Assembly (NCBI RefSeq): GCF_900197595.1
Contig: NZ_FZLO01000001.1
Span: 186,001-250,000, forward strand
DNA length: 64,000 bases
Source of the DNA: Scatolibacter rhodanostii
GTDB taxonomy: Bacteria; Bacillota; Clostridia; Oscillospirales; Acutalibacteraceae
Direction: 5' to 3'
Shown: piece by piece, positions 45,330 through 53,926 of the stretch
Position numbering within the stretch: the first letter of the stretch is position 1
How the letters are laid out: the number at the start of each line of letters is the position of its first letter
Notes under the pieces: model-generated
The model's database searches: none
What the model was told of the DNA's origin: nothing
What the model saw: only the letters and a program-made list of their open reading frames with translations
Made by a program: the position numbers and the translations under genes

Positions 45330-46010
45330 CTTGTACCCATTTGCTTTTTCACTTGGGTACAGGTTTTGTTATAATAACGCCCATTTTTAGCTGAAAACAG
45401 GGTCTTAGACCGCTTGTTTCCTGTGTTTCTTTCTAAAATAAAGCTTGTACCCATTTGCTTTTTCACTTGGGTACAAAATGTGTGACAGATTTGTAACTAT
45501 TTATTTGGTTTGCATAAACAAGTTAATGTAAGTATATATGATTTATGAATTATCAACAAATATTCTATTTTAGAACCAAAATCAGAGATGGTCTTTCATT
45601 GGTTTCAAAAAAGACTTTTTTGTCCTTTGAAAGACCACTTTTAAAAATGAGAAATGTTCTTGATTTTGAAAAAAGTTGATGAAAGTTGAGTTTGTCTCTT
45701 AATTTGAGATTTGAAATGGGTACAAGCCTAAAAATAAGAATTCAGTAATACCAAGGGTTTACAGGTTTTGAAATTTGTCTTGTACCCATTGTACCCAAGT
45801 GCTTTTTTGAAATGGGTACAGGTTTTTTTCAGCAATACCATAGGTTTGAGTACCTTTGTACCCATTGTACCCAAAATTAAAATAATAATATATAGGAAAT
45901 TTTATATATACATATAATATATACGTTAATTATACGTCGTATTTACACACACCCATGTGTTGTGTACTATATATAAAGTGGCTTTGAAACGGGTACATTG
46001 GGTACAAGCT
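45330..46010. repeat. GGGTACAA word-repeat module
   Basis: GGGTACA/TGTACCC words occur about a dozen times on both strands. Two nearly identical 32-base inverted repeats (TTGTACCCATTTG..CTTGGGTACA) lie at 45330-45361 and 45444-45475. The constant string AATACCAAGGGTTT occurs at about 45750 and in altered form at 45837. Irregular spacing and dyad words fit initiator-binding sites. There is no gene here. An AT-rich segment (45885-45945) follows. Confidence 0.55.
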
Positions 46011-46015
46011 TTATT

Positions 46016-46453
46016 TTACTTCAAATTCTTGTATTTTTCGAAGTAAAAGCTGTAGTCGTTTTGTGTCTCTGTTTGTATACTGCAATTTACGCCTTGCAGC
46101 AGTCCTGCAATAATGCTTCTGTGGCACATCTTTTCGTCTGTACAAAAACATAGCAAGGCTATTTTTTTACCGTCTTTGTCTTTTTGGTACAGCTCGTTTA
46201 ATTTTTCGTATCCTTTCTCTTGACCGTACTTCAAGTTTTGTAAAAACTGAGGAACATATTCTTCTTTAAACTTTGTTTCGTTCCATACACCGTCTTTCTT
46301 CCACTTCAGGTATTTGAAAAATAAGTCCGAAGTGGGCGATAACTCTTTTACTTGCCTAATTTTGTTCGATTTGCTTTTCAAGCTTCTGACAATTGCCCAT
46401 ACTTCGTCATACTCTTCTGTCTTGCAGTTTCGAATACTTTTAATCTCAATCAT
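46016..46453 (-). CDS. DUF488 family protein
   Basis: This 145-residue protein is complete, starting at ATG 46453 after AAGGAG. It has the DUF488 hallmark ALLCFCTDEKMCHRSIIAGL near the C-terminus, with paired Cys and His. DUF488 proteins are widespread in mobile elements. Their biochemical role is unsettled, although the Cys motif suggests a rhodanese-like or metal-binding site. Its 3' end lies in the GGGTACAA repeat region. Confidence 0.75.
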   Translation of the reverse strand: MIEIKSIRNCKTEEYDEVWAIVRSLKSKSNKIRQVKELSPTSDLFFKYLKWKKDGVWNETKFKEEYVPQFLQNLKYGQEKGYEKLNELYQKDKDGKKIALLCFCTDEKMCHRSIIAGLLQGVNCSIQTETQNDYSFYFEKYKNLK

Positions 46454-46640
46454 TATTTTTCTCCTTTTTTGTGTATACTCTTATTTTGCGTTTAAATGCC
46501 GTTAATTTTAGTTTTTATATTAGGCATGATATTATATTGATTAAGCTTTAAAATCAAAATTTGGTATGTTTAAATCGATTTAAAGCCTATTTGCTTTGAA
46601 CTCTTGATTTGTTCTATGCAAATTCTTATATTTGGGTAAA

Positions 46641-46755
46641 AAAAAGCAGTGACGAATTGTCACTGCTTTTGAGCTTATGCATAAACTCTACTCTATACTT
46701 GAGTTCGGGTTTTTCTATGTTCTCAATTCTACCACCGATAGCCGGCTAAGGCTAT
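46641..46755 (-). repeat. Hairpin repeat with terminator AAAGCAGTGAC..GTCACTGCTTT
   Basis: A stem AAAAGCAGTGAC-GAATT-GTCACTGCTTTT (46643-46671) is followed by a diverged repeat body and ATAGCCGGCTAAGGCTAT just after the stop of the 46758 gene. It terminates minus-strand transcription and could also serve the other strand. Confidence 0.6.
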
Positions 46756-46757
46756 TT

Positions 46758-47024
46758 TTAACACACATAACTGGCAATCACACAGCAGCCATATGGTGTC
46801 TGCGACTGCGACTGTTCGATAAGTTTGAATGTCTTAGGGAAATAGCGTGTCATCCATGCCATGAAGTAATTCAGCTCTACGGCTACTTCTTCCATGTCGC
46901 CGTACATGCATTCAGCAAACATACCGTGTGTGCTGAGAATATCTTGTGTTTGCCTATCATGTGTACATGTTGTGTCAACGAAATTTCTTCTTCCGAATGG
47001 GGATGTTCTGTTCATTGTGTACAT
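46758..47024 (-). CDS. Small protein, 88 residues
   Basis: The frame opens at ATG 47024 (GAGAG five bases upstream; TTG 47033 is possible). It contains VAVELNYFMAWMTRYFPKTF and ends CCVIASYVC. A damaged second copy at 44969-45090 suggests it belongs to a repeated element module. The family is not recognised. The Cys-rich end and the aromatic helix are the visible traits. Confidence 0.5.
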   Translation of the reverse strand: MYTMNRTSPFGRRNFVDTTCTHDRQTQDILSTHGMFAECMYGDMEEVAVELNYFMAWMTRYFPKTFKLIEQSQSQTPYGCCVIASYVC

Positions 47025-47185
47025 TACTCTCAACTCACTTTCTTTGATTTTTTTATAATTTTAATTATACAGGCTTTTCGCCTATCTTTCAATCCTACAC
47101 CCGACAATGCGTAGCACTGTCTCGTTTTCGCTGTAGAAGCTATTACTGCTCCCAGCCAACCTGTTGTAACCATTATTTTTAGCTC

Positions 47186-47461
47186 CTATCTTCTTTTTCT
47201 TCTTTTTGATTCACAGACTTTTACGTCAATGATATTGTCGTTTTTTACGATTGGTTTCTGATTCTGGTTCATTGCTTTTTTGATTCTAATTCTGCGAATG
47301 ATGCAAACGGCAAGTATGCACAGGAAGAATAGCCCCCATTCGAGATAGAATTGCGGTGGGAACTGATAGTTGATGATGGATATGAGTACGTAGATACCGC
47401 TTCCGATAAATGTCAGTGCAATACCGATGATGGCTAGGATTGCTATTATTACGCTCGTCAT
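47186..47461 (-). CDS. Small membrane protein, 91 residues
   Basis: This protein has two membrane helices (about residues 3-30 and 38-57), followed by a basic cytoplasmic tail ending KVCESKRRKRR. The start ATG 47461 follows AAAGGAG. It is the gene after the lipoprotein on the minus strand. No family recognised. A membrane adaptor role is possible. Confidence 0.6.
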   Translation of the reverse strand: MTSVIIAILAIIGIALTFIGSGIYVLISIINYQFPPQFYLEWGLFFLCILAVCIIRRIRIKKAMNQNQKPIVKNDNIIDVKVCESKRRKRR

Positions 47462-47487
47462 AATGATTCACTCCTTTTCTAAAATTC

Positions 47488-47522
47488 AGGCTGTAACGGT
47501 TCTCTCGTTACAGCCTTTTTTG
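47488..47522 (+). terminator. Terminator-like hairpin
   Basis: AGGCTGTAACG and CGTTACAGCCT pair around GTTCTCT; T residues follow on the plus strand. Confidence 0.6.
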
Positions 47523-47529
47523 TTTTTAC

Positions 47530-48822
47530 TTATGAGCGTCTATCAGGCGAAGCCTGAATCGGGAAACCGTCAGTAGGTCTTGTGTCGCTCCATTCGCCTG
47601 TGATTTGACAGTGATAACCCTCTACGATAAACTCCCAAACTTCTTCAGTCCAGCCAACGATTTCTAGGTTCGTGTCTACTTTCACCTGTTCTTCACGCCA
47701 GTCTGAACGTGCGGCTTTTCTGCTATCATTGGAAGTTTCGAATTCTGCCCACGGACGACCGCCACCATGATTATTGTACTCTTCTGTCAAGTCAGAACCG
47801 TCTACGTTGGAAATCCTGTGTGTTTCGTAAACGTCGATGTATTCGTAAATCGGCTCTTTACTCTTCACTCTGTTGTTATGACCGATTTCGAGCCAGCTGT
47901 GTTTAACAGGCTCCGGCGTGGGTACAGGTGTCGGTTTTTGTGTCGGAACAGGAGTCGGCTTAACGGTAGGTGCCGGAGTTGGGTCAGGCTTACTTGGTGT
48001 TACCGGCTTGCTTGGCTCGGACGGCTTAGTAGGCGGTGTGACAGGTTTAGCAGTTTCTGTAGGTTTGCTAGGTGTCGTCGGCTTTGTTTCAGGCGTACTG
48101 GGCTTATTTGGAGCTGTAGGATTTACAGGCAGAATCGTAACAGGCTTATCCTCGGATTTGCTTTCCGGTGTTGTGAATTTAGATTCAGGCTGTTTGACGT
48201 ATTTACTTTCATTCTTGCTTTCAGCCTGTGTGCCGGTTGTTTTGGAACTTAATACTTCGGTCTTTTTCTCGGGGTCTTTCTTGGCTTCTTCTTTGAGCTT
48301 TTCAATTTCTTTTGGCTCAAGAACGTCAATCATTACTGTGATTGTCACCGTGATAGTCTGTGTATCGGTCTTGGGAACGATAATATCTTCAACTTTGTTC
48401 TTATCGAGATATTCTTGCAGCTCTTTCTTTTGAAACTCAATGGTGTATGTCACCTCGTAAGTACCGGCTTTGGAGTAATCGACCTTGGAGTCGTCTACTG
48501 TGACGGATTTTACGATTTTTTCGTCATACTTGACCAAAGACATGATATCAAGCTTTTCGTCTTTCTTGGCAGTCTTTTCAGCGGTCATGTCTTTGATTCC
48601 GGAGATAACTTCGGGAATCTTTTCAAGCTTTTTGGAATCCCAGCTTTCGGATTTAACTTCTTCTTTTTTGGAAGAAGCTTTTGAGCTTTCTTTCTTAGAG
48701 CTTGCAGAACTGGATACAGGTTTGGAAGAAGATTCTTCTGTTTCTTGCTCTGCACATGCGGATAGGCTTGTGACACTGATGAGTAGGCATAAAGCCGTGG
48801 CAATAAGTCTTTTTAATTTCAT
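47530..48822 (-). CDS. Surface lipoprotein with Pro/Lys/Thr-rich stalk, 430 residues
   Basis: The signal peptide ends in the lipobox SLSAC (Cys22) and is followed by a Ser/Lys linker. A domain of about 120 residues (about 70-200) looks like a bacterial Ig-like repeat (YDEKIVKSVTVDDSKVDYSK, then AGTYEVTYTIEF). A long Pro-rich stalk (about 250-330, KPTPVPT-type repeats) and a C-terminal Trp-rich domain ending in an Asp-Arg-Arg-Ser tail complete it. It starts at ATG 48822 after AAAGGAG. Its leader and 5' flank are shared with the chimeric gene at 16210-17148. It is likely a surface factor of element E1, perhaps for adhesion or mating contact. Confidence 0.75.
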   Translation of the reverse strand: MKLKRLIATALCLLISVTSLSACAEQETEESSSKPVSSSASSKKESSKASSKKEEVKSESWDSKKLEKIPEVISGIKDMTAEKTAKKDEKLDIMSLVKYDEKIVKSVTVDDSKVDYSKAGTYEVTYTIEFQKKELQEYLDKNKVEDIIVPKTDTQTITVTITVMIDVLEPKEIEKLKEEAKKDPEKKTEVLSSKTTGTQAESKNESKYVKQPESKFTTPESKSEDKPVTILPVNPTAPNKPSTPETKPTTPSKPTETAKPVTPPTKPSEPSKPVTPSKPDPTPAPTVKPTPVPTQKPTPVPTPEPVKHSWLEIGHNNRVKSKEPIYEYIDVYETHRISNVDGSDLTEEYNNHGGGRPWAEFETSNDSRKAARSDWREEQVKVDTNLEIVGWTEEVWEFIVEGYHCQITGEWSDTRPTDGFPIQASPDRRS

Positions 48823-48841
48823 GATTTTCTCCTTTAATTTT

Positions 48842-48937
48842 GACTTGATACTACTAAGACAAGCAAAGATTCAAAAAAGTTTTATATTTTGATAAACTTT
48901 TTCAATTTTTTTCTCGGAACACGAAGTGTTCTCTTGA
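48842..48937 (-). promoter_or_regulatory. Conserved upstream block (copy 2)
   Basis: It matches 17160-17275: CTTGTCTTAGTAGTAT, ATAAAACTTTTTTGAA and TCGGAACACGAAGTGTTC. A related block also lies at 49760-49866 ahead of the small gene 49483-49731. Confidence 0.5.
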
Positions 48938-49058
48938 TTTTGGATTTTAGAATAAAAGAAAATCACCCTTTCCTGTTTTTTTTCATACAAACAACCCTCC
49001 TATTGTTTTCTATAAATTCCCATATTGAAGTCTATATCGACATTATAGCACAATATAT

Positions 49059-49072
49059 TTAGTTATTACTAA
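49059..49072. promoter_or_regulatory. Palindromic operator upstream of XRE gene (copy 2)
   Basis: TTAGTTATTACTAA, identical to 19400-19413, in a conserved upstream region of about 120 bases. Confidence 0.45.
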
Positions 49073-49153
49073 TGATATTTTAAATTAGCCTATTATTTCC
49101 TCGCAATTACTGCATTAAAATAAATAAAAGCAGTAAAGATGAGGAGCAAAGCC

Positions 49154-49486
49154 ATGAATGATTTAGATTTCGTGACAATCGGACAGAAAATCAAAGAACG
49201 CAGACAAGCTCTTGCGGTTACACAAGAAGCGATTGCCAATCAGCTGAACGTGAATCCTAGTCACGTCAGCAATATCGAATGCGGTCGTGCGAATCCGTCC
49301 TTAACGCTCCTTGTCAAAATAGCTGATATCTTAAAATGCAGTGTGGATTTTTTCATCGGTGGGGAATATACCTTTGCAATTAACAAGGAGCAGGAAAAGA
49401 CATTGGATGACAAAATTATGGATAAGTTGAAATATTGCGATATCGATAAGAAAATGAAAGTTTTGAAAATGATTGATATTCTTTAA
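49154..49486 (+). CDS. XRE-family regulator (copy 2)
   Basis: This 110-residue helix-turn-helix protein is nearly identical to that at 19495-19827 (IGQKIKERRQALAVTQEAIA). It starts at ATG 49154 after GAGGAG. Changes between copies are mostly synonymous or conservative, so both have been under selection. It probably controls the adjacent coupling/protease operon and itself through the TTAGT-N4-ACTAA sites. Confidence 0.87.
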   Translation: MNDLDFVTIGQKIKERRQALAVTQEAIANQLNVNPSHVSNIECGRANPSLTLLVKIADILKCSVDFFIGGEYTFAINKEQEKTLDDKIMDKLKYCDIDKKMKVLKMIDIL

Positions 49487-49731
49487 TCGGATAAAAGGTG
49501 AAGTAACGTTTTCATTGTGTATTTTATGCCCAGCTCAAAGCCCTCTTGTTCAGCGGTCAACGCCGTTTGATACAGGAGGGTTTTGATTTGTTCGCTTTCT
49601 TTGTCACCGGACTGTTCTATGTAAGTTTTCATGAGCGTATGGATTTCAGCATCAACACGACTGCTCATTTCAATGGTATCTTTTTCATAGCAGATGACAG
49701 CTTCATAGGTCTTTTTAAGTAATTCATTCAT
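49483..49731 (-). CDS. Small conserved protein of the XRE module (copy 2)
   Basis: This 82-residue helical protein is homologous to 19824-20072. Its stop shares TTAA with the convergent XRE stop, as in copy 1. The preserved overlap over long divergence suggests that the convergent arrangement matters. On the minus strand TTAAAG-N16-TATAAA lies upstream as a promoter. No recognised function. Confidence 0.65.
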   Translation of the reverse strand: MNELLKKTYEAVICYEKDTIEMSSRVDAEIHTLMKTYIEQSGDKESEQIKTLLYQTALTAEQEGFELGIKYTMKTLLHLLSD

Positions 49732-49905
49732 AGGTTTTAGTTTCCTTTCTGTATTTTAAGTGGAGGAATGTGGTTGCCTTTATAATGTAGACAAGGTAGG
49801 CTTTAAAAAAGTTTTATGTTATGACAAGCTTTTTCAATTTTTTTCTCGGAACACGAAGTGTTCTTGGCTCTAAAGGTAGAAGGAACTATCCTAACCTAAG
49901 CAAAA

Positions 49906-49940
49906 ATCAGCAGACAGTCAAAAGAGGCTGTTTGCTGATT
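49906..49940 (-). terminator. Terminator of the coupling-protein operon
   Basis: AATCAGCA..ACAG and CTGT.TGCTGATT pair, with a T run on the minus strand. The flank (GAAAACTTACCTGA) resembles the small-ORF terminator modules at 22009 and 56759. Confidence 0.65.
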
Positions 49941-49971
49941 CAGGTAAGTTTTCTATTCTCTTCTGGGGAAA

Positions 49972-51165
49972 TCATGCTGTTAGCACATATTTTGCGACCT
50001 GTTTTGGCTCACTGCCTCTGGTGAATAGCCAAGCGTCATTCAGCGGCATATTGAGAATACTGGTTGCCGATTTGTTTGCCTTTACGCTGATATATCGTGC
50101 GGTTTCAACATCTTGTCCGCCAAGATACAGGCAGTGGTCACAGTTGTTGAGAATCGTCATGGCACCCGCATGACCGTACATTCCCTCAAGCTGAGAAATG
50201 CTTTGTAAAATCACACTGACAGAGATTTCTCTTGAGCGAATGATGGAAATAATCTTGTCAAAGTCGGGAATGAACACGTTGGCGGCAAAATCGTCCAGAA
50301 TAAACCGAACAGGAATAGGCAATCGGAAATCGGTATAATCTCTGTCTGCACTGCCGCAGAGTGCGTGCAAGGCTTGGGTATAGAACAAATTTGCCAGTTT
50401 ATCCATACTGCGGTCTGTGTCGCTGACGGAGAGAAAGACAGCTGTCTTTTCTTTGCCGAGGTCTTCAAAACGAATTTTCTGTGGATTTTTGAAGATTGCC
50501 TGTGTGCTTTCCAGACACATGACCGAAAGATTCTTGCCGACAAAAGCACGGACACTTTCGTAGGTTTTTTCTGATTTCTGTGTGCCCTGATACATATTGT
50601 AACGGTTGAGCGCAAAGCTTTGCGGTGCCTGCTGTTTCAGCTCTTCAAAGAGCGAATTGAATCGCCCTGTATTCATTTCGTGAAAGAGCTGAACCACACT
50701 GACAAGATTATGTTCGTTCTCCGGTAAACACTCAAATACATAGGCAATCATGCTTTCGATATAGATACGAGCGGAAAGTTCCCAAAAGGGATCGTTAACC
50801 GCCTCAATGGGAACAAGACAGCTGGCAATGGTCATGATATCCTGTTCGCTATATTGGTCTTTTTCCTTGTCATAGCGAACATAGTCCAGCGGATTGTAAC
50901 CATAAGACTGCTTTAAATCACGGAAGTCGATGTTCATAATCTTGTATCCATTTGCAAGAAGAGCTTGTTCTACCTGCCCTTGCACACTGCCTTTGGTGTC
51001 GGCAATAATCATGCTTTCATTACCCTGCAAAATGTTTGGCAGGACGTACCCACGAGTTTTTCCTGCCCCGCTGCCGCCGATAATCATGTCATTGTTGTTG
51101 AGTCCTGTTGCCCAAGTATCGTTGTTAACACACACGTCTTTTGATAGAATACGAACATTTTCCAT
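49972..51165 (-). CDS. VirD4/TraG-type coupling ATPase without membrane anchor
   Basis: This 397-residue ATPase brings relaxosome DNA to a secretion channel. Walker A is GGSGAGKT at about residues 30-37, followed by IADTKGS and later Walker B RFILDDFA (about 287-294) with Arg/Gln-rich sensor motifs (SVILQSISQLEGMYG). The two N-terminal membrane helices of classical VirD4 are missing and there is no room for them, so it is a soluble form as in some mobilisable elements. The start ATG 51165 follows AGGAGG and abuts the ClpP-like gene. No secretion genes are in view, so transfer would depend on a helper. Confidence 0.82.
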   Translation of the reverse strand: MENVRILSKDVCVNNDTWATGLNNNDMIIGGSGAGKTRGYVLPNILQGNESMIIADTKGSVQGQVEQALLANGYKIMNIDFRDLKQSYGYNPLDYVRYDKEKDQYSEQDIMTIASCLVPIEAVNDPFWELSARIYIESMIAYVFECLPENEHNLVSVVQLFHEMNTGRFNSLFEELKQQAPQSFALNRYNMYQGTQKSEKTYESVRAFVGKNLSVMCLESTQAIFKNPQKIRFEDLGKEKTAVFLSVSDTDRSMDKLANLFYTQALHALCGSADRDYTDFRLPIPVRFILDDFAANVFIPDFDKIISIIRSREISVSVILQSISQLEGMYGHAGAMTILNNCDHCLYLGGQDVETARYISVKANKSATSILNMPLNDAWLFTRGSEPKQVAKYVLTA

Positions 51166-51166
51166 T

Positions 51167-51754
51167 TTAATATCCTCCCATTTCTTTTATCATATTGTCT
51201 GCCAAGCCAAAGGCGATGGCGTCTTTTGCGTTGAAAAAGGTGTCATTCGCTGTGACTTTATAGATTTCATCAAGCGTTTTTCCTGTGTGTTCGGCAATGA
51301 TTTCTGCTATGATTTCTCTGGTTTTCATGAGATTATGGCTGATACTGTTGATTTTGAGCGCACTGCCGCCCACGCCCTCGGAAATCAGAGGGTCATGGAG
51401 CATGACTTGCGAATGTTTTAGCATCTCCCGCCTGTCGCCGGACAGGAAAATGACGGCGGCCATGCTGGCTGCTGTGCCGACACAAACTGTCCGAATCGGA
51501 TTGGGAATGGCTTTCATCATATCGTAAAGAGCCAGCCCCGAGGAAACCGAACCGCCGGGACTGTTGATGTACAGGGTGATTTCTTTTTTAGAATTTTGTC
51601 TGGAAAGATATTGCAGCTGTAAAATCAGTGCATTCACACTTTCGGCGGTAATTTCTTCAAAGCACTGCATTTCTCTTGTTAGAAACAACTCATCCTGCAA
51701 GGTTGTTTTGAGAAATCCAGTGCTGTTTTCTTTGATAATGGCGGGCATATTCAT
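51167..51754 (-). CDS. ClpP-family serine protease encoded by the element
   Basis: This 195-residue protease is complete, with the ClpP triad Ser97 (GTAASMAA), His120 (VMLHDPL) and Asp171 (TANDTFFNAKDAI) and the substrate-binding INSPGGSVSSG. The overall length equals host ClpP, but the sequence is diverged. It may replace or redirect host ClpP, or process an element protein. Its stop is one base from the coupling ATPase start, and its own start overlaps the upstream gene by 4 bases, so all are one operon. A head-maturation protease role, as in phages, is less likely because no capsid genes are seen. Confidence 0.8.
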   Translation of the reverse strand: MNMPAIIKENSTGFLKTTLQDELFLTREMQCFEEITAESVNALILQLQYLSRQNSKKEITLYINSPGGSVSSGLALYDMMKAIPNPIRTVCVGTAASMAAVIFLSGDRREMLKHSQVMLHDPLISEGVGGSALKINSISHNLMKTREIIAEIIAEHTGKTLDEIYKVTANDTFFNAKDAIAFGLADNMIKEMGGY

Positions 51755-52086
51755 AAATAACTCTCCTTTTTGATTCTGTTTTTTTGCAGCAGCACAAATG
51801 GTTCGATGAGAATGTCATAGAGCAGTGCATCACGTTCTTGTTCGGTCATCTCAAGCGTTTCCGCAACCTCGGTGTCCGTGTCATATACAATCTGCGACAA
51901 CGACTTCCCTGCGCATTCCGGATATTTTAGAACAATCTGATTGTATTTCTGCCGGAAATGATTGTTCTGACTCATCTCGGATAAAGTGACGAAATACGTG
52001 TCCAAATTTAGCTCAAACGCTTTGAAGTTGGCTGTCTTTTCTATCACAGTCATTTCCAATCGTTTCTGTAAAGATATTTTTTCCAT
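51751..52086 (-). CDS. Hypothetical protein, 111 residues
   Basis: This is a helical, acidic protein that starts at ATG 52086 directly after the stop of the upstream gene and overlaps the ClpP-like gene by 4 bases. The tight coupling supports it. No motif is recognised. It may be an adaptor in the coupling operon. Confidence 0.6.
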   Translation of the reverse strand: MEKISLQKRLEMTVIEKTANFKAFELNLDTYFVTLSEMSQNNHFRQKYNQIVLKYPECAGKSLSQIVYDTDTEVAETLEMTEQERDALLYDILIEPFVLLQKNRIKKESYL

Positions 52087-52401
52087 TTACATACACCTTT
52101 CTTTATAATCGTAGTAGAGCGGGACTTCTAAAAGCTGCGTGCTGCGAGAGCGAATCGTGCCATCGGAGTGTTTCGCTATTTTTGCGGCAACGTGGCTGTA
52201 GGTCAGACTTTCAGACTGTGCTTTCGAAATATCAAGCAGCTTTAAAAGTAAATCGCATTCTTTCTCATACCCATAGAAATACTGGCGAATGGGTGTATTT
52301 CCCAGTTGCTTGATGATATCGTAAAGACAAGAAGGGTCGCTCATACAGCCTTTTTTCAAGCGTGAAAGCCTCACTTCCAACGATATTTTGTTTGTACTCA
52401 T
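52087..52401 (-). CDS. Hypothetical protein, 104 residues
   Basis: The start ATG 52401 follows AAAGGAG; the longer frame to 52455 has no ribosome site. The protein is basic and helical, containing ISLEVRLSRLKKGCMSDPSC. It is first in the minus-strand operon that ends with the coupling ATPase. A small DNA-binding or relaxosome accessory role is possible but not shown. Confidence 0.6.
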   Translation of the reverse strand: MSTNKISLEVRLSRLKKGCMSDPSCLYDIIKQLGNTPIRQYFYGYEKECDLLLKLLDISKAQSESLTYSHVAAKIAKHSDGTIRSRSTQLLEVPLYYDYKERCM

Positions 52402-52852
52402 AGATAACTCCTTTTTAATTCTCAAAATTTTCTTCACTTTATCCCCCGGCAACACTTGTGTTGCTTTCTCAGCAAAATCTAAATTTCAGAAAAGAACCCA
52501 TTTCTCTTAATTTTCGCCAAACTTTGTTTTATCTCTTTTTTCATCGCAGATGAGGTTTTTCTTCCACCTAACTGGTGCAACCAGATACAAGCCTTTCATT
52601 TTTAAGACGGTGCAATTCTCTATGAATTACTGTCTTGTTATATAATATTTGATACTTATAGGATGACAGAATAATATATATTTCTTAGAATATGTCAGTA
52701 TATATCAGTGACTTTAAAATTTATATTATATAACTGCGGAACCTGTTTTCTTTGAAAAAACCCTCATGCAAGAGCGTTTTTCGGAATCACTTTTCATATT
52801 ATGACGATTATGGTATAATAAACCTATTAATATTTTGGGGAGAATAAAAGGC
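52402..52852. promoter_or_regulatory. Divergent control region of coupling and replication operons
   Basis: There is no gene in about 450 bases. A TATAAT (52813-52818) lies about 35 bases before the helicase start. AT-rich sequence around 52640-52735 and a dyad GGTGCAACCAG..-like segment near 52570-52590 lie between the operons. It could hold the origin or operators. No iteron words as in 45330 or 56230 are seen. Confidence 0.35.
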
Positions 52853-53926
52853 ATGAGCGATTCATCTAAACAACAGATTCCGAGTAATCCATTTGAACTC
52901 AAAATTCTAAGCGGCCAAGTGAGCCGGTTTACAAAAGATAAAATAAAGACCTTGGCAAAGCCAAAGATTGCAACAGGATTTAAGAAGTTAGATACGATAC
53001 TCGGCGGTGGTTTGTTTCCCGGTTTAACTGTCCTTGGTGCTATCACAGGGCTTGGAAAATCGACACTATTGCTGCAAATAGCGGAGTATATTTCCTCGAA
53101 TGATACACCGGTCATCTACTTTTCGCTTGAAATGCCAAGTTTGATGATTGCCGCTAAGGCGATTAGCCGCCAGCTTTTCTGTAACGTACATCAACAGGAA
53201 ACACTTGCATTGACTGCGAATGAATTGACCTCCTCACAAAAGGATGGCTTTTTTAAGACGGATACCTGGAAGCAAATTGAGAAAGCGAGAAATCAGGTGG
53301 AGAAAAACAGTCAAAACCTGATGGTAGAGGATTCTCAGTTTCAGGAAAGCGGTGAAGAACTGACTGCCGAGAAAATATATACGATGGTTTCTGACTATAT
53401 CAAAGTAAAAGAGAAACAACCTGTGGTGATTGTCGATTACCTGCAAATTATAGCCCCGGACACTCCTAACTCCATGGGCAGCGAAAAGCAAAATGTTGAC
53501 CGCACGGTGAAGTGGATGACAAGGCTTGCCAAAGATTTTGACATTCCCGTGGTTGTGATTAGCTCTTTGAACCGTGCCGCCTATAATCAAAAAGTAAAGA
53601 TTGAATCTTTTAAAGAAACAGGTGGAATTGAATATTCAGCCGATGTAGTGCTTGGCTTGTCCTTTAGTAAGGCTCCTGAATTTTCAACGCTGAAATCTAA
53701 ATTTTCTCTCAGTACTGAGAAAGGAAAGACCCCCCGCGAAGTCGAACTGACAGCCCTCAAGCAGCGATATGGCAGCAGCGGAGCAAGCTCCAGTGTTAAA
53801 ATGCATTACTATGCAAAATATGATTATTTTACGGAAGATATCTCTAAGAAGAAATCTTCTGCTCCTGAGAAAATATCTCCTGCCGAGCAGAATTTCAATA
53901 ATGCCGAAAAAGGGACTACTCGATGA
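52853..53926 (+). CDS. DnaB-like replicative helicase domain protein
   Basis: This 357-residue RecA-fold ATPase resembles the C-terminal half of DnaB. Walker A GAITGLGKST is at about residues 62-71, Walker B VVIVDYLQI at about 191-199 (D196) and the SLEMP segment at 91-95. The usual DnaB N-terminal domain is lacking. The ATG at 52853 follows GGGGAG. The downstream initiator-like gene overlaps it by 4 bases (ATGA). Together they form a replication module, so the element can probably replicate when excised. Confidence 0.8.
   Translation: MSDSSKQQIPSNPFELKILSGQVSRFTKDKIKTLAKPKIATGFKKLDTILGGGLFPGLTVLGAITGLGKSTLLLQIAEYISSNDTPVIYFSLEMPSLMIAAKAISRQLFCNVHQQETLALTANELTSSQKDGFFKTDTWKQIEKARNQVEKNSQNLMVEDSQFQESGEELTAEKIYTMVSDYIKVKEKQPVVIVDYLQIIAPDTPNSMGSEKQNVDRTVKWMTRLAKDFDIPVVVISSLNRAAYNQKVKIESFKETGGIEYSADVVLGLSFSKAPEFSTLKSKFSLSTEKGKTPREVELTALKQRYGSSGASSSVKMHYYAKYDYFTEDISKKKSSAPEKISPAEQNFNNAEKGTTR

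Noticed and set aside
45330-45480. Two near-identical 32-base inverted repeats that could suggest a CRISPR array
   Set aside because: There are only two full copies, the other words are irregularly spaced, no spacers of uniform length exist and no cas genes are present.
47767-48433. Long plus-strand open frames across the lipoprotein gene
   Set aside because: Low-complexity Gly/Val/Leu and Cys/Arg shadows of the Pro-rich stalk codons on the opposite strand.
51167-51754. ClpP-like gene as evidence for a prophage capsid module
   Set aside because: No terminase, portal or capsid gene is present; the partner is a VirD4-type ATPase and the length is that of ClpP.
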